The translations under genes and the position numbers were made by a program. DNA of 64,000 nt from Fulvia fulva (taxonomy: Eukaryota > Ascomycota > Dothideomycetes > Mycosphaerellales > Mycosphaerellaceae), in the NCBI RefSeq assembly GCF_020509005.1, contig NC_063014.1, forward strand, positions 1,674,001 to 1,738,000, in the 5' to 3' direction. This document shows positions 1 through 13,555 of the stretch, one piece after another (position 1 is the stretch's first letter; each line of letters starts with the position of its first letter). The notes under the pieces are model-generated. The model searched no databases. It was given only the letters and a program-made list of their open reading frames with translations, and was not told where the DNA came from.

Positions 1-2586
1 TATAATCGGGGAGGATCGAGAGTAGGGTGATAAGGAACTTTATATTAGTTAGTAGGTAGAAACGTAAGGAGTACGCTACCCGGCGTAGTGTGTGCCCCGA
101 GCAAACCTACGAGGTATAGACGGCCGCTTTCTAGAGATAGGCTACGGTAACGCGAAGGGCGTCAAAACCTAGGGCGTAGTATACACTAGTAGCGACGGCT
201 AACACTGTCTATATAGCCCGAGAGGACGGATGCGTATGTCGGTCAATAGAGAGCACTAAAGGGCTTAGGCCTATAGAGGTAGATATTGGCTTAAGGAGCA
301 AATAGGGAGGGAGGGCGTAGAGGGAAGCTTTTGCTCCGGGCTAACCTCTCGAAACGAGGCTATACGGTAGTACTAGATAAGTAGGAAAGCGCGGTTAAGA
401 CTTGTTACCTTATCTCGTAGCTAGCTTACTAAATACGATTCCTTCCTTACTAGTGTATAAAGCAGGGGTATTGCCTAAAGGCTTTTAGGCAATTACTGAC
501 TTACGTCCTAAGGAAACCCTAAAAGGAAGACTATACTAAGTTAAAGTCATATAGACTAATTGCGTTGCTGAATATACTAGGGAAGCTCCTAGAGAAGGTC
601 GTGGCTATAAGGCTCACCGGAATAGTAGAAGAACACAACCTCCTCCCGGTAACGTAAATAGGGGGGAGACAAAAGAGATCTACCCTTATAGTAGTCGAAC
701 TGATCATAGAGCAAATCAGACACATCTAGCACTATAGTAATAACAAGGTAGCCTCACTACTTTCACTAGACATATTAGGGGCTTTCGACAACGTGTCCTA
801 CGTAAGGCTCCTATACATCCTTAGAATGAAAAGCATCCTAGCCTAGATAGTACACTTTATGTAGTCATTCCTTAAGGACAGAACAACCCAGATCCTCCTA
901 GGGTCCTTTAAAGCCCCGTAGACCCTAATTACGAACACGGGCATCCTATAGGGCTCTACACTCTCCCCAATTCTGTTCCTCCTCTTTATAGCCGACCTGA
1001 CCCTACTCCTAGAAATAGTAAACACCTTAGTATCGGGGTTCGTAGATAACATAAATATCCTAGCGTAGTCGGGGTCTATAGAGGAAAACTACGCACTCCT
1101 AGAGGAGAGACATAGACAATGCGAAAAGTGGGTAAGAGAGTATAGGGCAAAATTCGTACCGGACAAGTACCAACTTATCTATTTTAGTAAGGCAAAGACA
1201 AAACATAACTTAGTAGCACTAGTAAAAATCCAGGGGTTCGGGACCTATCCTATAAGGGAACTTAGAGTCCTTAGGATATAGCTAGACCCGAAACTTAGCT
1301 AGGGACTATAAGTGAAGAAGGCGTAAGCGAGAGCGGACACTAATAGACAATTAATCGAGAGACTTACTACGTCAACCTAGGGGGCGACCTTCACAAAGGC
1401 CTAGACTATATATAAGGCCATTATCAAGCCCGTAATGCTATATAGAGCAGCAATTTAGGCAGCGGAAAAACACATCCCGAAGAGAATTGAGGACCCCCTT
1501 AATAGAGCGTAGGCAGCCTGCCTAAAGAGAGTACTAGGGGCATACAAGTCAACCCCTTATAGGACAATAGAAATGGAATCAGGTACAGCCCCTATCAGGG
1601 AGTACCTCTAGGGCATGAGGTGTCAATACGTAGAGAAGACATTAGCATACCTAGCCTAGGGAACTATCTAAGCAGCTACTTAAAGGATAAGAACCTAGTA
1701 GGAGAGGAGGAGAAGACCTAACCGGCTACATATAATCCTATAGAAGGAAGTAGACCTAAAAACATCATAGGAAATCCTAGCAGCCCTTAAACAGAGAGAA
1801 GCTCTAAGGGAGCAAGCTAACACAGGGGACAAAGGGAAAAAGAAGCAAAGCTAAGTAGAAAGGATCGTAGGTCACCTATAGGAAACGCGTTGGAACCAAA
1901 AACCGGTGAGGCCAGGAGCCCTACTAGCGGCTAGGACCTTCGGGAGGTATAACTACCTTATCTACAAAGACCTAAAGAGGGCGGAAGCAAGCATAGCTAT
2001 CTAGATTCGCTCTAAGTATATTAGGCTAAGAGTATACTTATACTAAAGAAGAGTCCTAGGATACGATTCTAAATGTTACCCCTATAGCTACCTATCCTAA
2101 AACCCGGAGCATATGGTGCTGAACTGTGCTAAGTGGGTAAAAGGGAGAAGCTAGTAGAGGGCGAAGGCAAGAGACAGGCAATACTAGGCCATTATCTAGG
2201 ACAGACAAGATATAAGGAGAGTAACAAGATAGATCCTTAACGAGGACTACCTAGAGCAATTCTCCCTAGTAGTAGAAACGGAAAGGTGGATAGAGAGGAG
2301 GGAGAGAGAGAGAAGAGCCGGGGAAACAGAAGGGAGAAAGGGAATCGAGAGGAGGACATTACTAGGGTTACGGGCAAGGTAGTTATAGGGTAACAACTAT
2401 AACACTAGCGTACCCTAAAGGAAAGAGAACGAAAGGACAAGACAGGAAAGAACGAGGAGGGCAAAGACGAGGAGGTTTTTATCCGTGAATCGGGTTTCCT
2501 ACCTACACAAATAGACCTAAATAGCGAGAGACCTGTATAGGCCATAGGGCACTAAAACAGGCGAATGAATAATCTATCTATCTATA
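1..2586 (+). mobile_element. LINE copy 1, RIP-decayed, 5' end outside window
   Basis: This is a non-LTR retrotransposon on the + strand. Its first 440 bases match the 5' region of the intact copy at 34528-34970, and from about 560 it follows the reverse-transcriptase body of the same family. It ends at about 2570-2586 in a run of TCTA repeats, as the other copies do. Almost every CpA and TpG is changed to TpA compared with the copy at 33898-36743. Relative to the longer copy at 51115-56913 it lacks about 780 bases, with the junction at about 448-452. The first 630 bases or so of the element lie before the window. Confidence 0.9.
460..2382 (+). pseudogene. LINE ORF2 remnant (reverse transcriptase, C-terminal CCHC)
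   Basis: The decayed frame begins in the region just before the reverse-transcriptase core. It passes a recognisable first RT motif near 560-640 and motif A near 770-795. The catalytic FVDD box near 1036-1050 now reads FVDN. The frame continues through the thumb to a degenerate C-x-C-H-C finger near 2070-2125 and ends at a TAG at 2380. It carries many in-frame TAG and TAA codons at positions where the intact relative has CAG, CAA or TGG, the expected outcome of RIP. No endonuclease domain is present upstream. It cannot make a working protein. Confidence 0.85.
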
Positions 2587-2788
2587 TACTAGCGAGAACC
2601 CCTAAGCTAAACTAGGGAAAGGCCTACTAGGCTAATATCTAGATATACCTCGACGACTCCGAGAGGCTAGTCTAGACCGCGTAGTAGTAATATAATAGTA
2701 AAGACGAGATAGACGAGGTAGTCTAAGGGTTAATAGACGAAATAAGAAAAGCGACCTTACTTTACGTTCCGCTTACCAAACTAACGAT
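2587..2788 (+). other. Unassigned retroelement fragment between LINE copy 1 and gypsy A1
   Basis: A 200-base RIP-decayed stretch. A + strand frame ignoring stops looks somewhat like the linker between the endonuclease and reverse transcriptase of Tad-type LINEs, but it is too short to assign. It should be the left flank of the A1 insertion site, yet the right flank (15450 onward) reads as minus-strand gypsy gag, so how the two sides were once joined is unclear. Confidence 0.35.
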
Positions 2789-2793
2789 ATTAT

Positions 2794-2975
2794 TATAAGT
2801 AGGTATAAGTACGTAGTCGGGTAAGGTATAAGTCGAATAGATGTTCTATCTAAGAGAGGCGCGGAGGGCGCGAGAGTTATATACGGGCGCTAAGCCGCTA
2901 GTCGGATTAGTTAGCGGGCGCGGGGTCTAGGTACGTACCTACGGGTTTAAGTAAATATACGCCGGTACGGTAATA
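2794..2975 (-). repeat. 3' LTR of gypsy A1
   Basis: 182 bp, nearly identical to 15263-15444 and to 37345-37526. It begins TATAAGTAGG and ends GGTAATA. The terminal TG/CA expected of LTRs now reads TA/TA through RIP. It is preceded by the target duplication ATTAT and followed by the polypurine tract. Confidence 0.93.
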
Positions 2976-2992
2976 CTAGCCCCCCCTCTTAG
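2976..2992 (-). other. Polypurine tract of gypsy A1
   Basis: CTAGCCCCCCCTCTTAG on the + strand reads as a G-rich purine run on the minus strand, directly inside the 3' LTR. This is where plus-strand DNA synthesis is primed in gypsy elements, and it fixes the element's orientation. The same tract occurs in A2 at 37527-37543. Confidence 0.75.
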
Positions 2993-2999
2993 AGTACGC

Positions 3000-5900
3000 T
3001 CTAGAGCACCCTCCTCTCCTCTTATATCTATCGTATCTATTACATCTCTTATTACCTTCGTAAACACCTTATTATCTATTAGACTACGCGTATCGCTCTC
3101 TTTCTTATAAGCCCGGAGGCCTAGTCCTACTAGTATTAGAGCTATCGCTACTTATACTAGTTAGCGCGCTATACGTATACCTATAGCATTTTTATTCGAT
3201 ATTTAGTCTATAGGTAGTTCAAAACTAGGTAGCTTAGTCGCTCTTAGGTAGTTATAGTAAAAGTCGGCTACGGAGGCGGCGGCGGTCTCGATAACCTAGT
3301 CCGTAGCTTTATAAGATAGCTTATTATATCTAATATAATTTACTAAGTATTCCTAATATAGCTACTTACCTCCTACCGGTATTAGTCCTCGCGGCTATCT
3401 CTTCTTATAGTCTTAAATTTACTTGACTTCCTATTAATCGGGTTCGGCGGGATCGGCTTCGTATTATTTATCGTCGACAATTCGGATCGGTAGTAGTACG
3501 GGTTATATCTGTCCTATAACCGGCGGATAAACTAGTATAAGAAGGTATAAGTAGAAGCGATTATCGATATTTAAAGTAGGTAGGAGCTCTACTTTATAAG
3601 TATTACCCGGTAGTACCTCCGTAATTACGTACGGTCTAGACTACTTTACGTCTATCTTACGAAAAGGTCTCTCTATCGTCTAGTTCTTAGTGCTTACCTA
3701 TACTTCGTCGCCTTCGGCGTACCGTAGTATAGGTATACGAGTCTAGATTACGTACTTAGCTTAGACTACTTATACTAAGACTATCTACTATCGTAAGTAT
3801 TAGTATATCTCTTATATCTTAGCCGTAAACTTGTCCGCGGACTCGGCGTCTAGTCGCTATTTATATAGTATTAGTAGTATAGGTAAGTCTAAGTCGAACT
3901 TAGAGAATCTTAGATTACGCCTAGTATTAGAATAGAACGGCGAGACGCCTATTATTACGGACACTATATTGTTTGCTATAAACTTAGCTAATAGAGTCTA
4001 ATCTAGCTAGTCGTCCTAGGTATAGTTAACAAAGATACGTAGGTATTACTCTATTACTTTGTTTGTATTCTCCGACTGTCTATCCGTTTCTAGGTAGAAC
4101 GACAAAGATAGCTTTCGATTAATACTAAGTAGCGCGTATATCCTACGCTAGAATTCGGAAACCTATTACGTACTACGATCCGAGACAATAGACTTCGGGA
4201 GCCTATGTCTACTAAATACGTACTTAAGGAATACTAGTACGTAATGCTCTACTATTATCGAGGTAATAGGAATGATATGTCGCTCCTTAGTTAGGCGGTA
4301 TATAACGGTTATAATGTTCTCGTACGTTTGTCCGTCGACTACGCTTATTCCCTTTAGTAGTTTGACTATAAAGTTAATAGAGATATCCTCCTAAGCGCTA
4401 AATAGTACTAGTAGCGGTCTTAATAGCCCTAGGTACTAGATATTAGTATTCTTATTCGTACGGTAAGCGCGGTAGGCACGTATATAGCTCTTAACAAATC
4501 GTACGACACCTAGCTAGGTATAGTTACGAGCTACTAATTTATACGTCTTCTCGTCCCCTAAGTAACTAGCTACTTTATAGTCGTAGAAAGCCTATACGAT
4601 ACGAGTACGTACCGGGATTTCACCTTTATCTAGATTATCTTCTAACTCCGGAGGAACGAATAGGCTATAACGACTATATATATTCTTAATATATATTATG
4701 CCTCCGACTAGGACTATATAACGGTTATCGATACGGTACTTCCTTAGTAAGGTGTATAGTTCATCTCGTTCTAGCTATTAAACGGCTTCCTTAGCCTCTA
4801 GTTACGTATAGAGTCCTTAAATAGCGGTCGTAAGCGGGGTTATAACGTTATTAGTATATACTAATAATACTCTAGTAGACGATAGGTTTAGGATACGATC
4901 TAGGCCTAGTAATACCTAATACTACTATTAGTTTCGTAGATTATCTAGGTCTCTAGGCTTCGGTAAGTCCTATAAACGTCGGGTTAAGCTATCTAGCTTA
5001 GTACCTTAAACTCCTAGCCTATAGACGATCTTAAAGAAGAACTACGAGAGAAACTCGGCCTAGCGAGCTTGTCTACGGTTTAATTACTTCGTACTTATAA
5101 ACTATTCGAGGTTCTTATAATCGGAGTATATAAGCGTCGGCTTGTCCTAAGATTCCGGGTCTAGTAGATTCTTATAATTGTTGGTACCGTATTCGTTAAT
5201 AGTTAGCTCCGGTTACTATTCCTTAAAAGCTTATATAATAGCTAGGAGCTCCTTATCGTAGATGTCGTAGTTATATTACTAGGGGTCTCTCTTCTTAGAT
5301 ATATAAGGGATAGGATATAATGCTCCTTACTCGTTACGTTATAAGAGTACTACTACTATTACGTAATCTAGGGCATCTGTTTCTAGAATAGTCTCTCGCC
5401 CTAGGTAGAAGTGCTCTAAGGTAGGCGTATTGATAAATACTTACTTTAATGCCTCGAACGCCTATTAATATACTAGAGACTAGTCCTATAGGACATTCTT
5501 CCTCGTAAGCATTGTTATAGGCAAGTAGATCTTACTAAGATCCTTAATAAACCTACGGTAGAAGTTAGTAAACCCTATAAACGACAAGATATCGGTAATA
5601 TTCGCGGGTATAGGCTAATTCTTAACGTATTTAATCTTAGCTAGATCTATCTAAATACCCTTATTTATAATAATAACACCTAGATAAGTAGTCTCGTGTC
5701 TAAAGAACTTGCATTTATTAATATCTAACTAGAGCCCGGCGGTATCTAGCTTTTATAGAACCTTTAGGACATTTTAGATATAATCTTCTCTTGTCTTACT
5801 AAAGACAAGTACGTTATTAAGGTAATATAACACGAAGTCATCTAGAAAGTCCCTTAGTATATCGTTTATAAATAACTAAAACGTTCCTAGTATATTATAT

Positions 5901-7480
5901 AGTCTAAAGGGTATAACTACGTACTTAAACTACCTATATCTAGTAGTAAAGGCCGTTTTCTACTCGTCTCCTACTATAATACGGCTACGATTGAACGTAG
6001 TAATAACATCTAGCTTAGTAAACTATTACGCGCTAGCAATACGATCTAAGGTCTCTTAAAATAGTAGAATAGGGTAGCGACTCTTCGTCGTAAGCGCGTT
6101 TAGAGCTCTATAGTCTACGTATACTTATAGCCCTCTACCCGGCTTTTTAACTATTAGAATAGGTACTACTACTAGTAACACGCTTCTCTAAATAGAACCT
6201 TTCTTAAGTTGGTCGTCGATCCACTTCTTAATCACCTCGTTCTCTCGTATAGAGAAGGAGTATAGTCTTCGAAATAGCGGTATCTAACTATTCTTTAGCT
6301 TAATCTTATACTCTACGCTAGGCCGTCGCGGTAGGACCTCATCTACCTCCTTACGGCTAAATAGCCTAGCCATTTCCCCAAACTCTACTAGTAAGAAAGG
6401 GATAGAATCCTAGTCTTTGTCCTTACCGTTTAGAAAACGTTAATAGTCGTTAGCTAATATAGTAGAGGCGTTAAGTTACCGCTAAGTGTAGTTACCCTAG
6501 GGCTTCTCCTATCTATCTATGTTTTCTTAAGTATTAGTATCTACTAATATCGCCGCGCTACCTCCTAGTACTAGCTTCGCTTTATTAAGATCTTCTTTTG
6601 GATTAAACATCGATATTATATATACTTTATAGCCCTTCCTCCGGCTTATACGCTGAAGTGCTTCTATATTAATAGGCTTAATGTCGATCTCCGGCTCAGT
6701 CTCGACCTTTAGTTCTTTCTTCGTTCGACGCGCTAGGCGCTTAAGTGTTTTAACCCTATCGGCGGGTAGTAGCTAGCGGACGTAGTAAGACGGTTCCGGT
6801 TTATCGTAGATATCGACGGCATGTCGTACAACTACCTTCGTCGTATACGTCTCCTATACTACTATAGGTTCGTCTTTATCCTCTAGGTAGGGTTTAGCGT
6901 AATTAGATAGAGCTAAAGGTCGCGAACTCTCTAGTACTAGTATCTCGGTCTAAAGAACGCCTATTAGTATAATACCCTTATTGTTAATAGACTATATATA
7001 TACTAGTTCAGTTCCGAGTATATAGTTCTATCGATAATATAGTAAGAAAAGGGTTATAGTTCCTAATATATAGTAGAACGTAGGTTAATACTCGTCGTAC
7101 TAGGGACGGCCGAGGACTATATCGTATTCTAGTAATACGTAGTAGCTAGACTTCGTCTCTACGTAGTTACCGATCTAAATCTATACCGTTATTCTATAAT
7201 TAATAAGGTTACTAGTAGGTCGGCTATCTACTAATATTAGCTCTAATAGATTGGGTAGCTATATTATATTAAGGTTGTTCTTATACGTAAAGTCGATATT
7301 AAAGTACGTAGAGTTAGTACTATTATTATAGAGGGTTTAAGTAGGGATCTTTCTATTTACTATATATAGTATAACTAGATAAGAAGCTATTACCGGATTG
7401 TGTTTATCTATAGAGTAGTTTATAGCTAGTAGGGAGTATACCGATATACTTAAAACCTTGCCTCCCCTAGGAGGCCTATA
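3000..7480 (-). pseudogene. Gypsy A1 pol remnant (protease, RT, RNase H, integrase, chromodomain)
   Basis: Read on the minus strand, the frame keeps protease sequence near 7000-7330 and reverse transcriptase at about 6400-5500. The catalytic YLDD box near 5825-5850 now reads YLNN. RNase H follows at about 5480-5050. The integrase zinc finger at about 4600-4450 has lost its histidine (CAC to TAC) but keeps the spacing, and the integrase core is at about 4420-4200. A chromodomain-like tail lies near 3470-3300. Stops are spread throughout at former CAG, CAA and TGG codons. The domain order and the tail place it with the chromoviruses, whose chromodomain steers integration to heterochromatin. It is non-functional. 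Confidence 0.85.
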
Positions 7481-8253
7481 TTTATATTTATACTTTTTCT
7501 CGTTTTCTCGTAACTCTAACTCGTACGGTCTACTACGTATTACGCTTATAGAGTAGACTAGGCGTTTTCCGCGCCGCCGGTATTATTAGCGTTACTACTA
7601 TTACTACCGTTACGGCGGTTATTACCTAGGTTATAGCCTAGCGTAAATAGGCGGCGGGCGACATCTCGAAGGGGGTACTAATCGCTATCGACACGGCGGT
7701 GACCTTCTTGTTCGTACTTTAAGTACCGATTCTAATCGATATATTCCTAGGCGCGAGTAGTATCTAAAGGTTAAATATACTAAAATGCCTAAGGTTAATT
7801 AGCCTACTTAGTCTTAGCGTTCGGGTTAGTATTATTACCGCTACTACCCGAAGCCGTATCCTTCTTATCGTCGTTACCCTTAGTAGTCTTCTTATTACCT
7901 TAGGTCTTATTACCGTTACCGGTCTTACCGTACTTAAGGTCGAACGCCTTAAACTTGTTCTCGTAGTTATATATCGTAGATACGACTTGCTTAAGGGTCA
8001 TATTGACTATGTCCTCGTTTATAATACGGTTGTCGTAGCGCGAGTTTAACTTACGGAGTAGGAAGTCCTTCTCGAGTTTCTTTTCCTTCGCGCCTTTATT
8101 AAGGTTAATAATATCGGCGTTCTTACGGAAGGATAGGTAGAGGTTACTTAACTTCTCCTTATCACCCTACTATAGACTATTAAGCTTAGTTATAGTATTA
8201 GTATAGGCATTACGGGTACCGTAGCGCCGGACTAGATCTTCTATTATCTTATC

Positions 8254-8487
8254 TATTAAGAATATATAGGCCGTAGATTAAGTATATAGGTATAGGTATG
8301 TTATATAACTAGATCACGTGACTAGGATTTACTAGCCTATAGGCTAGTAAACATCCGGACACCTAGTATCTACCTATACTAACACTAGCGATACTATATA
8401 TAGATATACGCTATCCTATTAGGTCCTTCTTCGTCTTTCGTATAATCCACCGTCTTCTACTACTACGTAACTCGTACCTATTTAATA
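8254..8487 (+). repeat. 5' LTR of copia B1
   Basis: About 234 bp. It contains the near-palindrome TAGCCTATAGGCTA and ends TTTAATA directly before the primer-binding site. It matches 13556 onward for most of its length with differences that are mostly C/T and G/A. Confidence 0.85.
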
Positions 8488-8504
8488 GGTTATAAGCCCG
8501 GGTT
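8488..8504 (+). other. Primer-binding site of copia B1, complementary to initiator tRNA-Met anticodon stem-loop
   Basis: GGTTATAAGCCCGGGTT follows the LTR. With one RIP change (A for G at the sixth base) it is the complement of the anticodon stem-loop of initiator tRNA-Met, whose loop carries CUCAUAA. Copia-type elements are known to use a half-tRNA primer from this region rather than the tRNA 3' end. The same site follows the LTR of B2 at 17475. The link is inferred from the sequence and the known copia mechanism. Confidence 0.65.
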
Positions 8505-8559
8505 AGTAACTCGGTATTTCACCCTCGATAAAGTCGTATTAGAGTTATTCCTCTTTAGA

Positions 8560-11500
8560 ACAAAAGGAAGGAAGACTAGAGGCCGTACCCGCCTTATATA
8601 GGAAGCTATAGCCGTACTATAGGTATATATAAGACGTAAAAGAGCCTAGTAAGGCACTATTAGACTCCGAGTTAGGGAGCCTATACTAATACCTTAGACA
8701 AGTAGGCGAGCTTACTAAGAAGAGTCGCTCTCCGGACATCGCGTTCGTATCGACTAACTGTTTATTCTAAGAGAGCCGTAGTGTCTTAGAAACCCCCTCT
8801 ACTAAGAGAGTTACGCTATAGTATCTTAGTACTAATATAATCCTTACCGACCGACTTTCCTCCTCTTCTTAGCGGATAGCTATCCTCTCCGCTATTAACC
8901 TCGCGTTCGGTTTATCCTATTTCGATCCGATCGCGTACGACCGAATATATCCTTTTATCTAAGGGTAGCTAACCTGTCCCTTAACTTATAAAAAATAGAG
9001 AACGAGACTAGGTTCTTAAGAAAGAGAGTAGTACCTATTCTAATATAAGAGAACCACGAAACATAGTTCAAGCTAATAAGAATACACCTAGTATTAAAGT
9101 AGGTTAACTAGGTCCTCGAAGATATTATTACGGACATTCCCGCTATAACCCTATCTATAGCGACACCCTCTACATTATCGGAGTCATCCCTTCCTTTAGA
9201 TCAAGCGATAAGGAACGCGTCGTATAGACGGCACAATATAACGGCCCTATATAAGATGTACATCTGTCTGTCGATAGATAATTAAGAGATAGTATACGAG
9301 ATCCGGTATATAAAGGAGTTATAGGAATAGGCTAAAGCTAAATATAAGAGAAGACTTCTCGCTACTAGAAGAAGTTTGCTTTAGTAATATACTAATTTCG
9401 TAATAACAGAGGACTAGTTAATAGATGACGCCTAGTAGGAGCTTAGCTTAATTGTAAGGAGGGCTATTTTAATCTCGCCTTAGTTCTAAGACATCAAGAC
9501 TAAGGACAGAAAGATCTAGTAACTCTTAGTAGCTCTACTAGACTTATTTGGCTCAATTCGCGATACAATTGATGCCTAGGTAAATCTCTTACTATAAGAC
9601 ATTCTTGGAACTCTTAGGGAGAAGTAAGAATCAATAATTTATTAAGGGATAGCTATGTTTACTAAGAAGGGTTTCTAGGGCAAGCTTACGTACTATCTCT
9701 ACGGTAGTGACTATTTTATAAGCAAGTGCCTATACCTTTCTATAGCTTAGTAGGCTGTCAGGAATAAGGATAAACTAGCTAGGGTTACCTACCCTACTAA
9801 GAGACAACCGTTACTACCTTATAGGAGGTCATCATTACTAAACCTTTGTAATGACCTTAAGGTGACAACGGACCTTATAAAGTAGATAAAGGAGAGCCGT
9901 AAGCCAAAGGCCTCTTCTAGTAAGAAGCCTATAAGGGCCTATACGACCTAGGAAGACGTATTAGACTCTAAGATACTATTAGAAGATAATGATGTTAATG
10001 AGGTTGCCTATTCTACTATAGAAGCTAAGGGTAAGTACCCCTCGTCCGAGTAGTTACTTAACTCTTGTGCTTCATTATATATAACTAAGATTCACTATTT
10101 AGGACACTAAAGCCTCTTTAAAAGAGGAAGTGGATTAAGGTTAGGGGTGGCTATCTATAAGCTACAAATATAGGAAGTGTAGTAATAGGTAGTCCCTCTA
10201 GAAAGCAAATTGTCTTAGAAAATGTCTTGTTTGTTCCTAGCCTTAGAGTTAGTCTTGTTTTATAGAATTACTTTAGCTAATAGTTTGCTATCTAACTACC
10301 TAGTTTTACCTCAAAATCCTTGTCTAGTAAACCCGTTGTCTAGACTAAACTTTAAGGAGGAGTACCGTTTATCTACTCGATCTCGGAAATTCTTAAGCTA
10401 TAGTATACTAGTATACTCTCTTAAGAACGTAACGGCACCGCTATAGCTAATACTAAGTCCGAAGATTAGTCGGAGCTATAGTATAGAAGATGTACACACC
10501 TTAGTAAGGGACTACTAAGAAACCTTTGTAGAGTTACTAATAAGAAAGATCCTATCCCTATTTCTTCTAAACACCTAAGTTATAAGGTATGCTCCCTTAC
10601 TAATATAAGGAATTTTAAGGGACCTACTATAGAGAGAAAAGGAGAAAGGCTAGCCCTTGTCTCTATTAACATCTATAGGCCTTTTTAGGGCGTAGTCTCT
10701 AGGCTAGGATATAAATATTAGCTTAAGATTATAGACAACTTCTCTAGGAAGAAGTAGGTAATCCCTTTAAAGGCTAGGAGCGACGCTCCTATAGCCCTAC
10801 GGGATTAGAAGGTCTAGGCAGAACGGTAGTCAAGGTACTTTCTGTCTACGATCCGTAGTAATAGTATAAAGGAAATTCTCGCCTTACTAAAAGAGTAGGA
10901 GAAGGAGTTTAGTACTTAGATAGACACAACTAATGCCTATAACTCTCTTTAAAATAGACCTATAGAAAGGTCAATTCGAGCCTCTAAGAACATAGTCCGG
11001 GCTATACTTAAAGACTCTAGTATACTAGTTAAGTTCTAGCTAGAAGCTTTATAAGTATAGACTATAATTAGAAACAGACTACCTAATAGTCCGATTATTA
11101 ATAGTATTCCTCTTTTACTAGAAGAAGCCTTTACTAGCTAAGTACCGTCAGTCGACCATTTCCGCGTCTAGGGATATAAAGCTATAGTCTATATAGACCT
11201 AAGAGCCTAACCTTAAGGCTTAAGGAGAGACAAGTTAATAAACCGAGGGAAAGAAGCCGCATTTATAGGCTACTTAGAAAACACTATAAAACAATAGCTG
11301 TTCTAGGATCCCGACATAAAAGCTATAAAAGCGTATAGTCACGTCGACTAGTTGAAGAATAAGAAGGAGGGAGATATAGATCTTAGTATTACCTTTACTA
11401 ACTAGCCGAGTCGAGCGCTATAGCGTAATTCTATTAGAAGGAAGCCCTTTAGGGCGAAATTTTCCGATAGGGGATTATTAGAGACACCGTTACGAAGGCT

Positions 11501-13500
11501 AGGAGAGAATATTAAGGCGGTTTTAATACTTTCGAAGGCCGATAACGGTGGATCTATACAGAACCTACCTAAGTTATTAACACTATAACAACCGCTATTT
11601 ATATAACTTCCCCCTCCCTAAAGGACATTAGGGAATACTAGAAGCTTAGAGATTAGGGTACTCTAATAAAAGAAAAAGAAGATGTCGTTCAGTTCGACCT
11701 ATCTAAACACCTAGCGCTACCTTAGGTTATAGGCAACAAGAGGTTAAGGGGGGACGGAGATAATAACTCTAAAGAGTATAAGGCTAAATACTATAAGGCT
11801 CTTATTGCCTAGATGTTCTATCTAGACCCTATAATAAGCTAGGTAGAGGAGATTCTAAACGACGTAGAAGAATATACATTTGCTACTATTAGGTAGGCTA
11901 TAGCCTATTAGTAGGAAGTACTAATCCTAAAGTCCTATAAGGTAGCCGTAGGAGACCCTAAATAGGGATATATATAGAGAGAGGTAATCGAGAACGAACT
12001 TATTACCTTAGTAAGTAATAACACCTAGGAAGTAGTTGTACCGCTAAAGGGTACAAATCTAATTACTTCTAGGTAGGTCTTCGAGATAAAAAGAATGATT
12101 AGTAGAGCTATTAAGAAGTTCAAGGTAAGACTAGTTATAAGAGGGTTTTTTATAGAAATATAGGGTTGACTTCGAAGAGACCTTTATACCTACTATTAGA
12201 CATGATACTCTCCGAGTATTTATAGTAGTAGTGTGTAAGAGAGATCTCGAGATACACCTAGTAGATGTAAATAATGCTTTTACCTAAAGTAGCCTTCTTA
12301 AAAACATCTATATAATCCCACCTCTAGGAGTTAAAGTACCTCTAAATATAGTGTTCAAGGTCCTACGAAGCCTTTATAGGCTTAAGCAAGTAGCTAGAGA
12401 CTAGAACAAGCTCTATATTACGAAGCTAGAGAAGATTAGATTTACCTAGTCCTAGGTAGATCTATACCTACTTATCTATACGGATAGAGACCTTATAGTC
12501 CTTACCTATATAGATGACATACCTATTGTAGCTCTAAAGCTATTAGATGTTCAGTAGTTTAAGGCTGAGCTTAGAAAAGTGTTTAAGATTGAAGATCTTA
12601 GTAAACCTACGAAGATCCTTAGAATAAGGATTATAAGAGACAGGTCCTAAGGCACTTTAAAGCTTGATCAAGGACACTATGTCTACGCTAACTTAGCCAA
12701 GATGAACATAGCTAGAGAGAAGGCTACGCCAACCTACTTACCTATAGAGAGCTACGAGCACTTAGTGCCTACGGCACCTATAGATAAGAGGTGTAACAAA
12801 CAGGATTACTAGAGCCATAATAGTACCTAGATATAGCTAATGACAATGACAAGGCCAGACTTAGCATTCCCCCTTAGAAGAATTAGCTTATATGTTGCTA
12901 ATCCCTCGTAGTAGTATATAAAGGCTTTAAAGAAGCTCTCCCGATACCTACGGTTATACCTAGACCTAGGTCTTATATATAGAAAGGGAGGGGGCAATCT
13001 CTAGGGATACTCGGACTCTAACTACGCTATAGACAAAGTGGATAGAGTCTCAATTCTAGGATACGTATAGTTCCTTTATAGATCACCTATGTCCTAGATA
13101 AGTAGAAAGTAGAAGTCTATTATAACATTAATAATAGAAGCTAAGTTCATAGCTATAAACGTAGCCGTAAAGTAGTCACAATTTCTTACTGCTGTCCTTA
13201 GGGAAATGGGGTGCCTAGAACTAGTAGGAAAGAGCTCTTTCTAGCCGAGTATAAGGGCAAGTAAGGGCACTATTAACGAGCTAAGGCTAGTTAAGCTTAT
13301 AGGTAACAACTAAGCCGCTTTAACACTTATTAAAGATGCCTATATATATAAAAGGTCAAAGTATATTAATGTTATATATAACTATATTAGACATCTCTAG
13401 TAGTAGAAGAAGATTGTAGTGGACTACTACTATGTAAAGGACATAGCTACTAATAGGTTAATAAAGCCCCTTAATAGCTAGTAGTTCTAAAACTTTATAA
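8560..13500 (+). pseudogene. Copia B1 gag-pol remnant
   Basis: The + strand frame begins with gag. Integrase lies at about 10500-11300. Reverse transcriptase lies at about 12000-12650: motif A is near 12245-12285, where the D-V-N-N-A-F pattern is still legible, and the catalytic YIDD is intact near 12507-12519. RNase H lies at about 13010-13450. Stops interrupt it throughout through RIP. The gene would have made the single Gag-Pol polyprotein typical of copia elements. Confidence 0.82.
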
Positions 13501-13555
13501 GGTAGCTCTAGCTTACGTAAAGGGATTATAGGAGACTATATAGCCTAAGTAGGAG

